Shown here one piece after another: positions 9,619 through 18,689 of a stretch of DNA of 23,851 nucleotides (the stretch's first letter is position 1; each line of letters starts with the position of its first letter). The stretch comes from Glomus cerebriforme. Its lineage: Eukaryota; Glomeromycota; Glomeromycetes; Glomerales; Glomeraceae. The notes under the pieces are model-generated. The model saw only the letters and a program-made list of their open reading frames with translations. It searched no databases and was not told the origin of the DNA. Location: assembly GCA_003550305.1 (NCBI GenBank), contig QKYT01000427.1, forward strand, positions 65,866 to 89,716, in the 5' to 3' direction. The position numbers and the translations under genes were made by a program.

Positions 9619-10433
9619 AATGAAGGTGAAACTTCTTATTCAAACATAGCTTATGAAGAATCTAGTCTTTGAGATGATTTATCAATCAATAAATCCAGTC
9701 TTTGGAATAATGATTTACCAATTGAGGATCAGATAGTAAGTTTATGATAACTATTATATTGAAATAATTTAATATTAATTAGATTTTTGATATTAATTAA
9801 TAAGTAGAATGAAGATATTAAACTGATGATAATAGAATAACCTGTAGAAACACCTGTAAAAAAAGATAGGAAAAGTGAAAAAGGTAATAAAATAAATGAA
9901 GAAATTGATAATAACTTGACATTTCTGTTATCTATCGATCCTAAAGATTTTTATAGAACATATTAGCCAATATCATAATGGACAAAATGCATCCACTAAA
10001 TACTGAATGGCCAAATGATATTTATTAAGAATTTATGAAAATCATTATAGAATACTAATTATCAAATTCTTGTGATGATAGAATAATTAAGTTGATCAAT
10101 AATAATCAAAATTTCATTGATAAAAATCTATTACCAAAAAGCATCAAAAAAAGTCATAAATTTCTTGATGTTAACAAATTTCCTTATATGAAATTCAAAA
10201 CAGTTCCCATCACAAATTTTTAGGATATAGATTATAATTTTTATTATCAACTGATAATTCATGAAATTAAGGTTTACTTCTTCAGCCTAATATTAATAAG
10301 GAATTTGTTTTTTAATATCAAGATAATAATACATCAATTAGGACTTACAATGAACAATTTGAAAGTGAATAGTAGAAAATAATAGAAAAAACTATTCCTA
10401 TCGACAATGATTTACATTAGGAAATTTTTTAAT
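9619..10433 (+). pseudogene. Truncated Plavaka/KDZ-type transposase fragment
   Basis: The decayed plus-strand coding sequence resembles the N-terminal half of Plavaka (KDZ, CACTA-related) transposases as I remember them from Rhizophagus. It begins with an acidic/Ser linker (NEGETSYSNIAYEESSL, then DLSINKSSLWNNDLPIEDQ). A GTAAGT intron at about 9736-9807 restores the frame to INEDIKLM. Further on come ETPVKKDRKSEKGNK, LSNSCDDRIIKLINNNQNF and FPYMKFKTVPITNF followed by IDYNFYYQ, a typical Plavaka block. The last recognisable piece is NEQFESE (10350-10370), just where intact proteins run on into the transposase core. The catalytic region is missing, and sequence after 10433 is unrelated. Several TGA/TAG/TAA stops and frame changes are present. 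Confidence 0.6.
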
Positions 10434-10985
10434 GCAAAAATTTGTGTAAATTTACACAGTATAATATTTTGTAAGTTTTCAAACCTGTTGTAAGTTTTTG
10501 TAAACATAATATTATATAACTTTTCGTAATATTTCAAAATTATACATTTTGTAATATTAAGTAATTTTACGATGTGTAATATTCCAAAATTTTACGTAAA
10601 TGTAATATTTTCATAAATATTCATAATATTTCAAAAATATACATTTATGTAAAATTAAGTAATATTACGCATTATAAAATTACTTAATATTACAAAACAT
10701 AATTCTTCAAAGTTTTCCAGCACCATTACAAAGATAATACTTTGTACCTTTTCGTAATATTTTTTGATAATGGTAATTAATATTGTATTTTTATAATAAT
10801 ANGTAATACTTTATAATTTTACATTCTTAAATAGTGTAATATTTGGTAAATTATATATAAATTTACAAAAAAAAGGTAATTTTATTAGATCTTTTGTAAA
10901 AAAAATACAAATATTTTGTAATATCTAGATATAATATATATATAAATAATAAAAAATAAAAATATATTTAGAATGTAAAAGAAAT
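10434..10985. repeat. GTAATATT-rich block with palindromes
   Basis: Roughly ten copies of GTAATATT or its complement AATATTAC are scattered through this block, often beside TTACGTAAA-like words. It opens with a perfect 16-bp palindrome TGTGTAAATTTACACA (10443-10458). It also contains the inverted pair ATTAAGTAAT (10654-10663) / ATTACTTAAT (10679-10688). The block starts exactly where the Plavaka coding remnant stops, so it may be another element inserted into or fused to it. No regular tandem period was found. Position 10802 is an N. Confidence 0.55.
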
Positions 10986-11275
10986 AAAAGAAAGTATTAT
11001 TAATTTTGGTATTGTTAGTGTATAGTTAGTAATATAAATATCGTTAGTATTAGGATATAAGATAAAAGTAAAAGAAACATAATTAATAGTAAAAAAGAAA
11101 TGCGGTAGTATTATTAATATCGTTAGTATTAGATTATAAGTAAAAAAAAAGAGGTAAAAGAAATGTAATTAGTAGTAGGAAAAAAATGTAGTTAGTAGTA
11201 TTAGAATATAAGTAAAAAAGAGAAGAAATACAGTTAGTAATATTAGTATTAGTAGTATCAATAAACATAGTATTT
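10985..11275. repeat. Degenerate tandem repeat, period about 76-79 bp
   Basis: The words TCGTTAGTATTAG-ATATAAG, then GTAAAAGAAA, then TAATTARTAGTA recur. TCGTTAGTATTAG starts at 11041 and 11120 (79 bp apart), with a third, weaker unit around 11197. Units are diverged and boundaries approximate. Purine-rich on the plus strand. Confidence 0.6.
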
Positions 11276-11405
11276 CTATATTTTTGTATCTGCTAAATAT
11301 AATGAAATTCTTTATAGTTAAATAAAAACTAAAGAAAGACTGAAAGAAAGATGTAACATTTAAAAGTAAATAAATAAAATATAATAAAACACATGCATAA
11401 TATGC

Positions 11406-11651
11406 ATAAGGTTGCCTGCATAAACCTCTTCAAAATCCTATGATTAGTTTCATCAAAATTTTACTATAGATTTATTATAGTTTCAGCAGAGTTTTGGCAT
11501 TTTCAGCAATTATAATAGGTTTTGACAGTTTTGCTTTTCTTCAGAGTTTTGCCAGTTTTTTAATATAACTTTAATATAGTTTTAGCAGAATTTTGCTTTT
11601 CGGCAAAATGTCATCTTGCCTAAACACCTAGGTTTCAGCAAGCAACCTTAT
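11406..11651. mobile_element. MITE-like element with 22-bp inverted ends
   Basis: The left end ATAAGGTTGCCTGCATAAAC-CT (11406-11427) is matched by the reverse complement of 11630-11651 at 19 of 22 positions. The 246-bp interior has no ORF and holds several related TTTTGGCA / CAGAGTTTTGCC words, so it looks structured. If the true end is AAGGTTGC, a TA lies on each side, which would suit a Tc1/mariner-like target site, but the symmetry of the ends makes this ambiguous. Its superfamily is not established. Confidence 0.6.
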
Positions 11652-12065
11652 ATCTGCATGATTAAATTACATGCAATGATCAGCCTAATTTGATTGGTTG
11701 AAGAGTTATTAGGTAATTATTTGAAAGTTTAATAGCTTATACATACATTTTTATTTGTACAAAAAATAACGTTTTATCAGTTAATAATTTAGATTTGCAA
11801 ATTATAATAAAATTTATGAAATTTATTTTTATATCCAATGTTACAATAGATCCAATAATATGTAAAATTTAATAAGTTACTACTAATATAAGCATTATCA
11901 CTTCAAAAATTATTTAAAAAAAGTCCATTTTATTAAAATTAGTTTTATTTAATTTAAAATATAAGAAAATTACAGCTTATTTAGGAAAGTTAGAATTATT
12001 ATTATAAAAAAAATTCAATTAAAATACAAAATGTACTTATTACGAGCAAGCGTAAAATTTTATTA
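11652..12065. other. AT-rich spacer, nothing recognised
   Basis: No ORF, inverted end or tandem period seen between the MITE-like element and the end of the minus-strand pseudogene. Confidence 0.5.
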
Positions 12066-13189
12066 TTATTTCTTTATTAAATGATAGTTATTCTCTAAGT
12101 TGTTGATGTCCAGATTACCTTCATCAGTACTAAATAATAATTCAAACCTCTCTTCCTCACCAACATTCCTTTTCTTATCAACATTCTCTTTAGCATACTC
12201 TTTTTCAACACATTCTTTCTCTTTACACTCCTCTTCTTGCTTCTCTTTTTCATTTGAACATGAAAATCAATCCTTGTTAACAAATTTTTGCTAAAAAAAT
12301 GATTTAATTCAATTATTTAACATTCACGTAAAGTTTAATTAAAACTTACAAGATTTTTAATTATTTTGGACTTAATAATACTCTTGTTCATTTGGATTAC
12401 TTGGTTGTTAGGGTTCAGATAAGTTTCACAAATACTAATCGCGTAAGTGATTTAGATTTTAGATATGTTTTTTTTTCTTTCCATAGTTTTTCGATTATTT
12501 TTAACATAAATGTCATGAGTTCATTTATTTTTATTTTTTTAAAAAGATTCGCATAACATTTACCAACAGCCAATTTTCTTTTTCATTGTTGAATCTCTGA
12601 TGGTATTGCTTGGGTATTTATGTACGCGAGTTCTCCTTCTCCAAATACTGAAAACATTATATCTTTAACTTTAAATGTGAATGTTCTGCGAACACTTCTG
12701 TGTTGTGCTATTAACTAATAAAAAAAGATTAATATAAATTTTATGATAAATAATATAAAATTGCTTTAACTTACCTACTAATAAATATGCTTTTCATAAA
12801 AGATTACCCATTGGTTTTTTTTGTAATTTTTGAACCATTTCTTATGCTCTTCTTTTAGATAGGATTCTGTTACGTCTTTAAATTTCTCTTGAGTTGGGTA
12901 TATTGAGTTTTTGAAGAGATTTTTTGTGATTTTTTTTTACAAGGTTCTAATAAATAAAAAATAGAAATGTAAATTTTGCACTAAATCTATAAATAACCCA
13001 ATAAATAACTAATAAATTATATATCTTCACAAAATCTGAATCAGTTGTATTATTATTATTATTATTATTATTATCATTGAGTGTTTTTTTGAGATTTAAT
13101 ATACAGTTATCAAGAAGTTTTTGATATGCAATTAATTTATCAAGTTTTGAAAATATTTGTGAATAAACTTTATAAACAAAAAAATACAA
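12066..13189 (-). pseudogene. Second decayed multi-exon gene of unknown family
   Basis: Reading the minus strand: 13189-13020 gives KLIAYQKLLDNCILNLKKTL, then an Asn run encoded by an AAT microsatellite. 12900-12775 gives EKFKDVTESYLKEEHKKWFK and NQWVIFYEKHIY. A 60-nt GTAAG...TTAG intron (12715-12774) follows. Then 12714-12400 gives IAQHRSVRRTFTFKVKDIMF, SVFGEGELAYINTQAIPSEI and KRKLAVGKCYANLFKKI. A 59-nt GTAAG...TTTAG intron (12291-12349) leads to a Glu/Lys-rich tail (EKEKQEEECKEKECVEKEYA) and RFELLFSTDEGNLDINNLEN, ending with TAA at 12066-12068. Stops and frame changes break it. I do not recognise the family and assign no function. The Glu/Lys tail is coiled-coil-like. It may be a lineage-specific repeated gene. 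Confidence 0.5.
13049..13074. repeat. (ATT)n microsatellite inside a pseudogene
   Basis: About eight ATT triplets on the plus strand; in the minus-strand reading frame they encode a poly-Asn run. Confidence 0.9.
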
Positions 13190-13302
13190 TTTAGTATTAT
13201 TACTTGTTTTTATTTTTAATAAAATAGAATATCAGATATATATTCAAATGTTATATATGTTATGTATCAAATTAGAATAGGTGTAAGTTTCAAATTGAGT
13301 TA

Positions 13303-13396
13303 CGTCAAATTGAAATTTGAGTCTGATATACGTCAAACTAATTTATCATTTGTGTGTCAAATTGAAATTTATGATTTATGCGTCAAATTGAAATAT
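13303..13396. repeat. Terminal/subterminal GTCAAATTGAAATT repeats of integrase element
   Basis: The word GTCAAATTGAAATT or a close form occurs at about 13303, 13354 and 13382, all in the same orientation, with GTCAAACTAATTTATC between the first two. The segment 13333-13370 is repeated in inverse orientation at 15542-15579, beyond the other end of the integrase gene. These repeats look like transposase-binding sites at the end of a DNA element. Confidence 0.7.
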
Positions 13397-13475
13397 ATTT
13401 TAAAAAAATAATGAAAGCAAATTACAATTAAAGTAAATTATAAATCTATTTATTATCTATCCAGTATATATTATA

Positions 13476-15384
13476 TTAATTTTGATTTTTGTTATTGTAT
13501 GATTTTCCACTATAACATTTACTTCCACATTTAATACCAGATTTTTTACAATGATACTTATTAGTATTACAGTTGCTTTTACACTTGCATATACTTCCTA
13601 TAAACATATTAGTATTAAAACTACTTTGATTTTATGCAGCTTCTCTAATAGATATATTATCTGTTAGAATGTGCTCTAGCTCTAGACATTTTTTTACACC
13701 TAATAGATCTAATTTACCTGTACAATATAAATTATTTAATATTCCACTCATGCATCCAAGTTGATATTTGAATGTATCATTATAATTTAACTTTTCCATA
13801 ATTTTGCATGGAAGTACAGGTCGATCTGTACCAAATCAGTCAATTTTAGGAATAAGAATTTTTACATGCTCTCCAACTTTATATTCTAATTTATGCTTTG
13901 ATTTTGCAATCATTGCAAAAGCTATTTTTTCTGTATAGGTCTTTAAATTTTGACAAGCAAAATCTCGTAAAACTTGATGTCCTTCTATTGGTTATTGATT
14001 AATTAAATCTTGCAATGGTTGTATAGAGTATTGTAAAAGAAATTAAATTAAATAATATTAATACTTTTTAATAATTCTTGACAAATTGTTTATAAAATTA
14101 AGATAAATAAATAAACTACTAACTGTTTCTTGATTTGAATTCTCTAAATTTAATTCTTGATTTGAATTTTCCAAATTTAGTTCTTGATTTGAATTTATTA
14201 ATAAAGAATTACTCTTAAATGTAGTATTATCAATCAAATCATCTAAGTCATTTACTGATTCTTGGACATTTTTCTCAAAACTCACTTGGAATTTCATTTT
14301 CTGAAAAAATAATATTTTTGAACAATTGATCAAGCATAACTAAATATCCATGTGAAGTTCTACCAAATACAAGCTTATATGGTTTTTTATTATGTGTCCT
14401 ACAAATTGAATTATTCATTGCATAAATTATGAATCTTAAGCCAAATGACCAATCTTGGTGATTATTAGCTTCTATTCATTTTCCTAATTTAATTTCAAGA
14501 ATTCCATTAGCATATTCAACTAAACCTTGGCTTGCAGGATATCTTGATCTACCATTAATGATTTGAATTGTAGGTCATAAATTAATTAATTCAATAATTA
14601 CTGAAGAAACAAATTCTTTGCCATTATCTGATTGAAGAATTAAAGGTGGTCCAAATATAGTAAAAATATCAAATGAAAAAGCTGCAACTTTTATTGCATG
14701 TTTTGAAGTAAGAGCACAGGCCTATGAATATCTTGTAAAATGGTCATGTATATGAGCAATATATTTAAAATCATTGTTTTATTTAAAGGTCATATCAATT
14801 AAATCAATCTATTTAAAATAATTAAATTATTTTAATAAACAATTATAGTAAAATTAACAATAATAAATAAATTTAACTGTAAATGTGATAGTGCTATAAT
14901 TGGTATTCCAGCTAATGGTCAGATTCGTGTAAATCTTGCTGCACAAACATTACATTATAATATAAATTTTTCTACAAGATCTTGTTAACAATAATCCCAT
15001 TTACTGCTAATTTGATTTCAAGTTTCTTTTTGGCCTCTATGCTAAGTAACTGTGAAATGTATTTTACAAAATTCATCATACATGTTTTTTATAACCAATA
15101 TAGGAAGTTCAACTATAATTTTTTCATTATTTTTTTTATTGAGTTTGAACATAAAGAACAATATAGGAATCTGATAAAATTTTTTGTAGTTTAAATTTAT
15201 TTTAACCCAATAATGAAAAGTTGAAGTATATAATGTAGTATCTGTAGGATTAAGAAGAACTTCCTTTATTTTTTGCAGTTTTTCTTGATTAATCAAAGCT
15301 TTTTTTTTTATTTGGAGTTAAATTATTGATATATTGCTTAACTAAATTATCAAAGTTTTGGTGTGAAATAAATAAATATTCCAT
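13476..15384 (-). pseudogene. Decayed KRBA2-like integrase (rve) gene
   Basis: It starts at ATG 15382-15384 (MEYLFISHQNFDNLVKQYIN). A 10-A homopolymer at 15300-15309 breaks the frame, which then resumes as ALINQEKLQKIKEVLLNPTD. An H2C2-like zinc region follows (HRGQKETWNQISSKWDYC, then LVEKFIL and CNVCAARFTRI). An intron precedes IDLIDMTFK (first catalytic Asp, about 14810). Then come HDHFTRYS, LQSDNGKEFVSSV (second Asp, about 14620) and PASQGLVEYANGILEIKLGK (Glu, about 14520), with 36 residues between second Asp and Glu. After the catalytic domain come a Ser/Asn/Gln repeat (NSNQELNLE three times), VGEHVKILIPKID, FGTDRPVLPCKIMEKLNYND, and a Cys-rich tail (CKCKSNCNTNKYHCKKSGIK). About nine in-frame stops replace expected Trp, Gln or Arg codons, so the gene is dead. 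Confidence 0.75.
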
Positions 15385-15541
15385 AGTTTTATTAGTTTTG
15401 GCTTTTAGAATGAAAAAAATAATAAAATAAGTAAAAGATATTTGATTATTAAATACTAATTTTTTATTTATTACTAGTAATCCAAACAAGCTAGTTTATG
15501 ATTTCAATTTAATGCAATTAATCTGATGTTATGTCAAACTT

Positions 15542-15579
15542 AAATTTTAATTTGACACACAAATGATAAATTAGTTTGA
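15542..15579. repeat. Inverted terminal copy of integrase element
   Basis: Reverse complement matches 13333-13370 at 37 of 38 positions. It lies about 160 bp upstream of the integrase start codon, so it also sits in the gene's promoter region. Confidence 0.75.
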
Positions 15580-16443
15580 TGCACATTAGGCAAAAGATGT
15601 CTTCATATGTTTGCTCGATTTGGACTATTCTTTATTCTTACATTTTGAGTTCATTTTTTTGTTAAGAAATAATTATTTAATGGAAAAAAAACTGTATATT
15701 AAATATATGTTTATAGTCATTTTTTTTAAATGATATTTGTTCAACTTAATTTTTATTCCATAGAATTTGTCAATCAGATAATAAAATATGTAAATTACAA
15801 ACTCAACTTAAAAAACTTGCGAAATATTGCGAAAAAGGAAAATTAATGTAAATAAACTTGCATTGCAATATTTTTCTCAAAGTTAAATCAAAAAAAAGTT
15901 GTAATAATAAAGGGAAAATATTACAAAAAAGAAAAATTAATGCAAAGTTAAAGTCAAAAAAGAATATTAATGCAAAAAAACTTGCATCGCAATATTTTTC
16001 TTAAAGTTAAATTAAAAAAAGTTATGACAATAAAGAAAAATTAATACAAAAAACTTTGCATCGTAATATTATAATATTTATAATATTTCTTAAAGTTAAA
16101 ATTAAGACAATTGTTAACAGTTAAAAAATAAACTGATAAAAAATTTATTTATATGAGAATTTACAAAATAAAAAACAAACAAACAAATAATGTACAAGCC
16201 AATTGTATTACAGATTTTCAGATATTACTCAATCTATCTATCTAATTATCCATTAAATATTTATCAGATTATCATTTATCCATTATCTGAATTTTCAGAA
16301 GATAACAAATTGCATATGATATTTTAATAATATTTAATGAGGCAGATCGGTGGATATGATTATCCAGTTCATTTATATTTAATAAGCTAATCAAATTTTC
16401 ATTGAATTTTGTAATTCTACAGAAACATAAATTTATTAATATC
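15580..16443. repeat. AT-rich spacer with degenerate tandem repeat at 15838-16110
   Basis: Between 15838 and about 16110 the phrase AATTAATGCAAAAAAACTTG, CATCGCAATATTTTTC, TTAAAGTTAAAT recurs at about 15838, 15963 and 16034, so spacing is irregular (about 125 and 71 bp). The rest (16130-16443) is AT-rich with CTATCTATCTAATTATCC-type words. It leads into the zinc-finger exon, of which it may be the promoter. Confidence 0.55.
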
Positions 16444-16623
16444 ATGAGTTATAAATGCCCTATTTGTGAAAGAATATTTAATCAATATACTTCATATAGT
16501 TAACATGTTTAAAAATACATAAAAACAGCAGAAATAAATGATGATGATGCAATACATAGCAGTGAAATGGATACCGAAAGTAATCAAAGTAGTGATTATA
16601 ATAATAATAATATTGAGGTAAAT
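16444..16623 (+). pseudogene. First exon of a Plavaka-like protein: C2H2-type finger
   Basis: From ATG 16444 the frame reads MSYKCPICERIFNQYTSYS, then a stop, HV, a stop and KYIKTAEINDDDA, followed by an acidic Ser/Asn linker ending near IEV. This is a CxxC...H zinc finger. Family members, as I recall them, have Q-H-V-Q-K-C here, so both stops are CAA to TAA changes and the final ligand Cys has become Tyr (TGC to TAC). The exon ends at a possible donor (AGGTAA) and the rest of the gene is absent. The fragment at 9619-10433 begins with about the next part of such a protein, but it lies 6.8 kb upstream in the same orientation, so these are two different copies or a rearranged one. Confidence 0.5.
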
Positions 16624-16631
16624 TGAGGTAA
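16612..16631. repeat. 10-bp tandem duplication ATTGAGGTAA x2
   Basis: Two perfect adjacent copies (16612-16621 and 16622-16631) at the junction between the zinc-finger exon and the structured repeat that follows. Could be slippage or a scar of insertion. Confidence 0.8.
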
Positions 16632-16645
16632 TTATGTTATTTCCA

Positions 16646-16771
16646 GATAGGGACAACTCTTCCTGCTGATCCCTATGTCCATTTTTCTAAAGAAATTTTG
16701 GAAAGAAAAGTTGCACTTTTTGGCCGGGTTATCCTAAGAAAGCGGTCTTTTAGTCTTAAGAAAAGTTGCTC
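16646..16771 (+). repeat. Structured dispersed repeat, copy A
   Basis: About 126 bp of distinctly higher GC than its surroundings. A 7-bp perfect stem ATAGGGA (16647-16653) / TCCCTAT (16670-16676) encloses a 16-nt loop ending CCTGCTGA. A second possible stem is GGCCG / CGGTC around 16721-16745. The 3' part contains CTAAGAAAGCGGTCTTTTAG and TCTTAAGAAAAGTTGCTC. Copy B on the other strand (21762-21863) matches along the whole length, so this is a dispersed repeat and not part of the hAT gene. It abuts the broken 3' end of the hAT transposase. No target-site duplication was found. Confidence 0.65.
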
Positions 16772-17646
16772 TATGATACAGATTATCCATTAGTTGTTTA
16801 ATATGTCTCATAACATCTTCAGTACGTGATCATTCAGAATTTGTTTCTTAAGCATTCCAAATTAATGGCTGTCCTTTTGAAGTAATCAATACAACTCCCC
16901 AAATATTTTCCTGTTTCACATTTATCTATCCATCAAAAGTGGCAGTTAATCCATTTTCATCTGATTGTGCTATTTTAAGTATATTTTCTTGAAGATTCTC
17001 TGACGTTTTTAATAAAAGTTTGCCACCAAGTTTTTTGCGACTTGGAAGCTTAAGACCAGNAGCAATAAAGTTAAATAATTCTTGAGTTTCTTTATTTTTC
17101 ACGAAAGAAAATGAAAGGCCATTTGAAACATACATTCTAATCATTAATGATTTAAATGTAGGTGTATCTTTTTGAGATAAAAGTCTATTATACCAACTAG
17201 TTAAAGTTGATTGTGATGCCATATTAGATATAGTTAAATTAGAATATTTACGATATTTAGGAGGAGGAGGAATATTATTATCATCAATATCTTTATTATA
17301 AAAAAATTTAGAATAATGTTTTATAATTACATATTATTATTATAAAATTATATTAGTATTATTATATACTTGACTCATTTAATTTTCATTTATCTTCTGG
17401 TACTAACATGGATAAGATTATTTCTACTTTTTCACTAGTATATGCATTTTTAAAATGGGTACAATTTGCTAAATGGTTATGACATAAATTAGCTTTATTA
17501 GTTGTATAACACTCAGGTATTAATGCTGCTACTTAAACCCCTCCATTTTTTGAACTACAAAAAATACATACTGCTTTTGCATTAGATTTGTTATTTGAAT
17601 TAGGAACTAAACTAAAAAAGTTTTGAAAATTATGTGATGTTAGCAT
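16772..17646 (-). pseudogene. hAT transposase, 5' half, truncated and decayed
   Basis: From ATG 17646 (MLTSHNFQNFFSLVPN) exon 1 carries a BED-type zinc finger: CIFC followed by LCHNHLANC (C-x2-C ... H-x4-C). A 79-nt GTATAT...AAAG intron (17291-17369) keeps the frame into NIDDNNIPPPPKYRKYSN. Then comes a 98-codon open stretch (16926-17222: SQSTLTSWYNRLLSQKDTPT..., LKLPSRKKLGGKLL, ATFDG). It continues through stops as INVKQENIWGVVLITSKGQP and EDVMRHIKQLMDNLYH. This matches the N-terminal half of hAT (DUF659-type) transposases, up to shortly after the first catalytic region (TATFDGW). The rest is missing: homology stops at about 16772 where repeat copy A begins. Nonsense codons include TGG to TAG after TATFDG and CAA to TAA. 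One N lies at 17060. Confidence 0.7.
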
Positions 17647-17742
17647 TTTTTTCAAAATTTAAAATACAGATAAAAAAACCATTGATTATCAAAATTATGA
17701 AATCATTTTAAATTTTCACTTGGTTAATTTTAATTGGTTATT

Positions 17743-17923
17743 ATATGACAAATGACAAATGATCTATAATCATATCATATGACTAATTGTCATGTAAATC
17801 ATATGACATGTGACGTGTTTATATGACAAATGACAAAATGACTATCTGTCATATGACCAAATGATAAAAGGTCATATCTTAGGGTTAAATGACATGGTCA
17901 TGTGCCAACACTGGCCAACACTG
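17743..17923 (-). mobile_element. hAT element 5' end: terminal repeat plus subterminal TGACATATGA motifs
   Basis: Read on the minus strand from 17923, the sequence starts CAGTGTTGGCCAGTGTTGGC. Its first bases fit the hAT terminal consensus beginning CAG, and GTGTTGGC is repeated. Inside it, 17743-17880 is crowded with ATATGACAAATGAC-like words in both orientations, typical of subterminal transposase-binding repeats. This region lies upstream of the truncated hAT transposase start at 17646, as expected. The other end of the element is lost, so the 8-bp target duplication (candidate CATAATGG at 17924-17931) cannot be confirmed. Confidence 0.6.
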
Positions 17924-17930
17924 CATAATG

Positions 17931-18025
17931 GTGTAACAAATCTAATCTATTTTTATACATGACAGTGTAACAAAATTTAATCTATTTTTATATGTGAAAA
18001 TTATACATGATTGTATAACAAACTT
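17931..18025. repeat. 34-bp direct repeat, two copies plus a partial
   Basis: GTGTAACAAATCTAATCTAT and following bases at 17931 recur at 17965 with few changes (period 34 bp). A third partial copy GTATAACAAAC starts at 18013. It lies just outside the hAT terminus. Confidence 0.7.
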
Positions 18026-18231
18026 TTACATTACAAAGTCTAAAATGTATACACGTTCACGTAATACCAAAAATGATATATAGAAGTTGAAAGGAAAAAT
18101 AAGTTTTTTTCTTTTTATGAATTTTTGTTTTTACAATACCATTCCTGTATTGATCATTAAAATTTAAAAGTTGCATCTATTTTACTTAGTAACTTTTTTA
18201 CAATTTTTAATATTTTTTTATAGTAAAATTT

Positions 18232-18680
18232 AACATTTTTTAACTGTTATATACTTTTAAAATTTGAATATTATGTTTTAATTAATCTCAAAAAATAGGT
18301 TATGAATGCCGATTTTGAGTTTAATATAAAAAAACTGCTAAAATACAAAATCAGATGAAATACAAAAGTTAATCATGAGTCTTAATTATCTATTATATAC
18401 TTTGAAATTTGAGTATTATGTATAATTTTATTTGCTCTACAACTTTACTTAATCTCAAAAAGTAGGTTTTGACTGCCAATTTTGACTTTAATATAGAGAA
18501 ACTGTTAAAAATGCAAAATTAAAGTATAAAAGTTAATTGTGAGCCTTAACTATCATTATATACTTTTGAAATTTGAATATTACATGTAATTTTATTTGCT
18601 CTACAACTTCACTTAATCCCATAAAGTAGGTTTTAAATGCCGATTTTGAGTTTAATATAGAGAAATTACAAATTTTACTT
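18232..18680. repeat. 165-bp tandem repeat, about 2.7 copies
   Basis: TAGGTTTTGAATGCCGATTT followed by TGAGTTTAATATA occurs at 18296, 18463 and 18627, giving periods of 167 and 164 bp. The units also share TATACTTTTGAAATTTGAAT, TTTTATTTGCTCTACAACTT and CACTTAATCTCAAAAAGTAG. No ORF is conserved between units. The period is close to nucleosome spacing, as in many satellite DNAs. Confidence 0.85.
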
Positions 18681-18689
18681 AATATATAT

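Larger units (their letters stand above)
13333..15579 (-). mobile_element. KRBA2-like integrase DNA transposon with inverted ends
   Basis: The 38-bp stretches at 13333-13370 and 15542-15579 are inverted copies of each other with a single mismatch (core TCAAACTAATTTATCATTTG). Between them lies one decayed minus-strand integrase gene that nearly fills the space. The arrangement of one rve-integrase gene between inverted repeats fits a cut-and-paste element of the Ginger/KRBA2-related kind. No target-site duplication could be fixed, because the left side has extra subterminal repeats and the exact outer boundary is unclear. Confidence 0.65.

Noticed and set aside
14982..15194. 70-codon plus-strand ORF with hydrophobic stretches
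   Set aside because: Antisense to the integrase pseudogene, whose coding frame on the minus strand is recognisable.
16646..16771. Self-cleaving ribozyme (hammerhead or HDV-like) in the structured repeat
   Set aside because: The CTGA of the loop is not followed by the hammerhead core. The distance between stem strands is too short for an HDV-like fold. Kept only as a structured repeat.
17878..17886. Telomere-like TTAGGGTTA
   Set aside because: Single occurrence within the hAT subterminal region; no tandem telomeric array.
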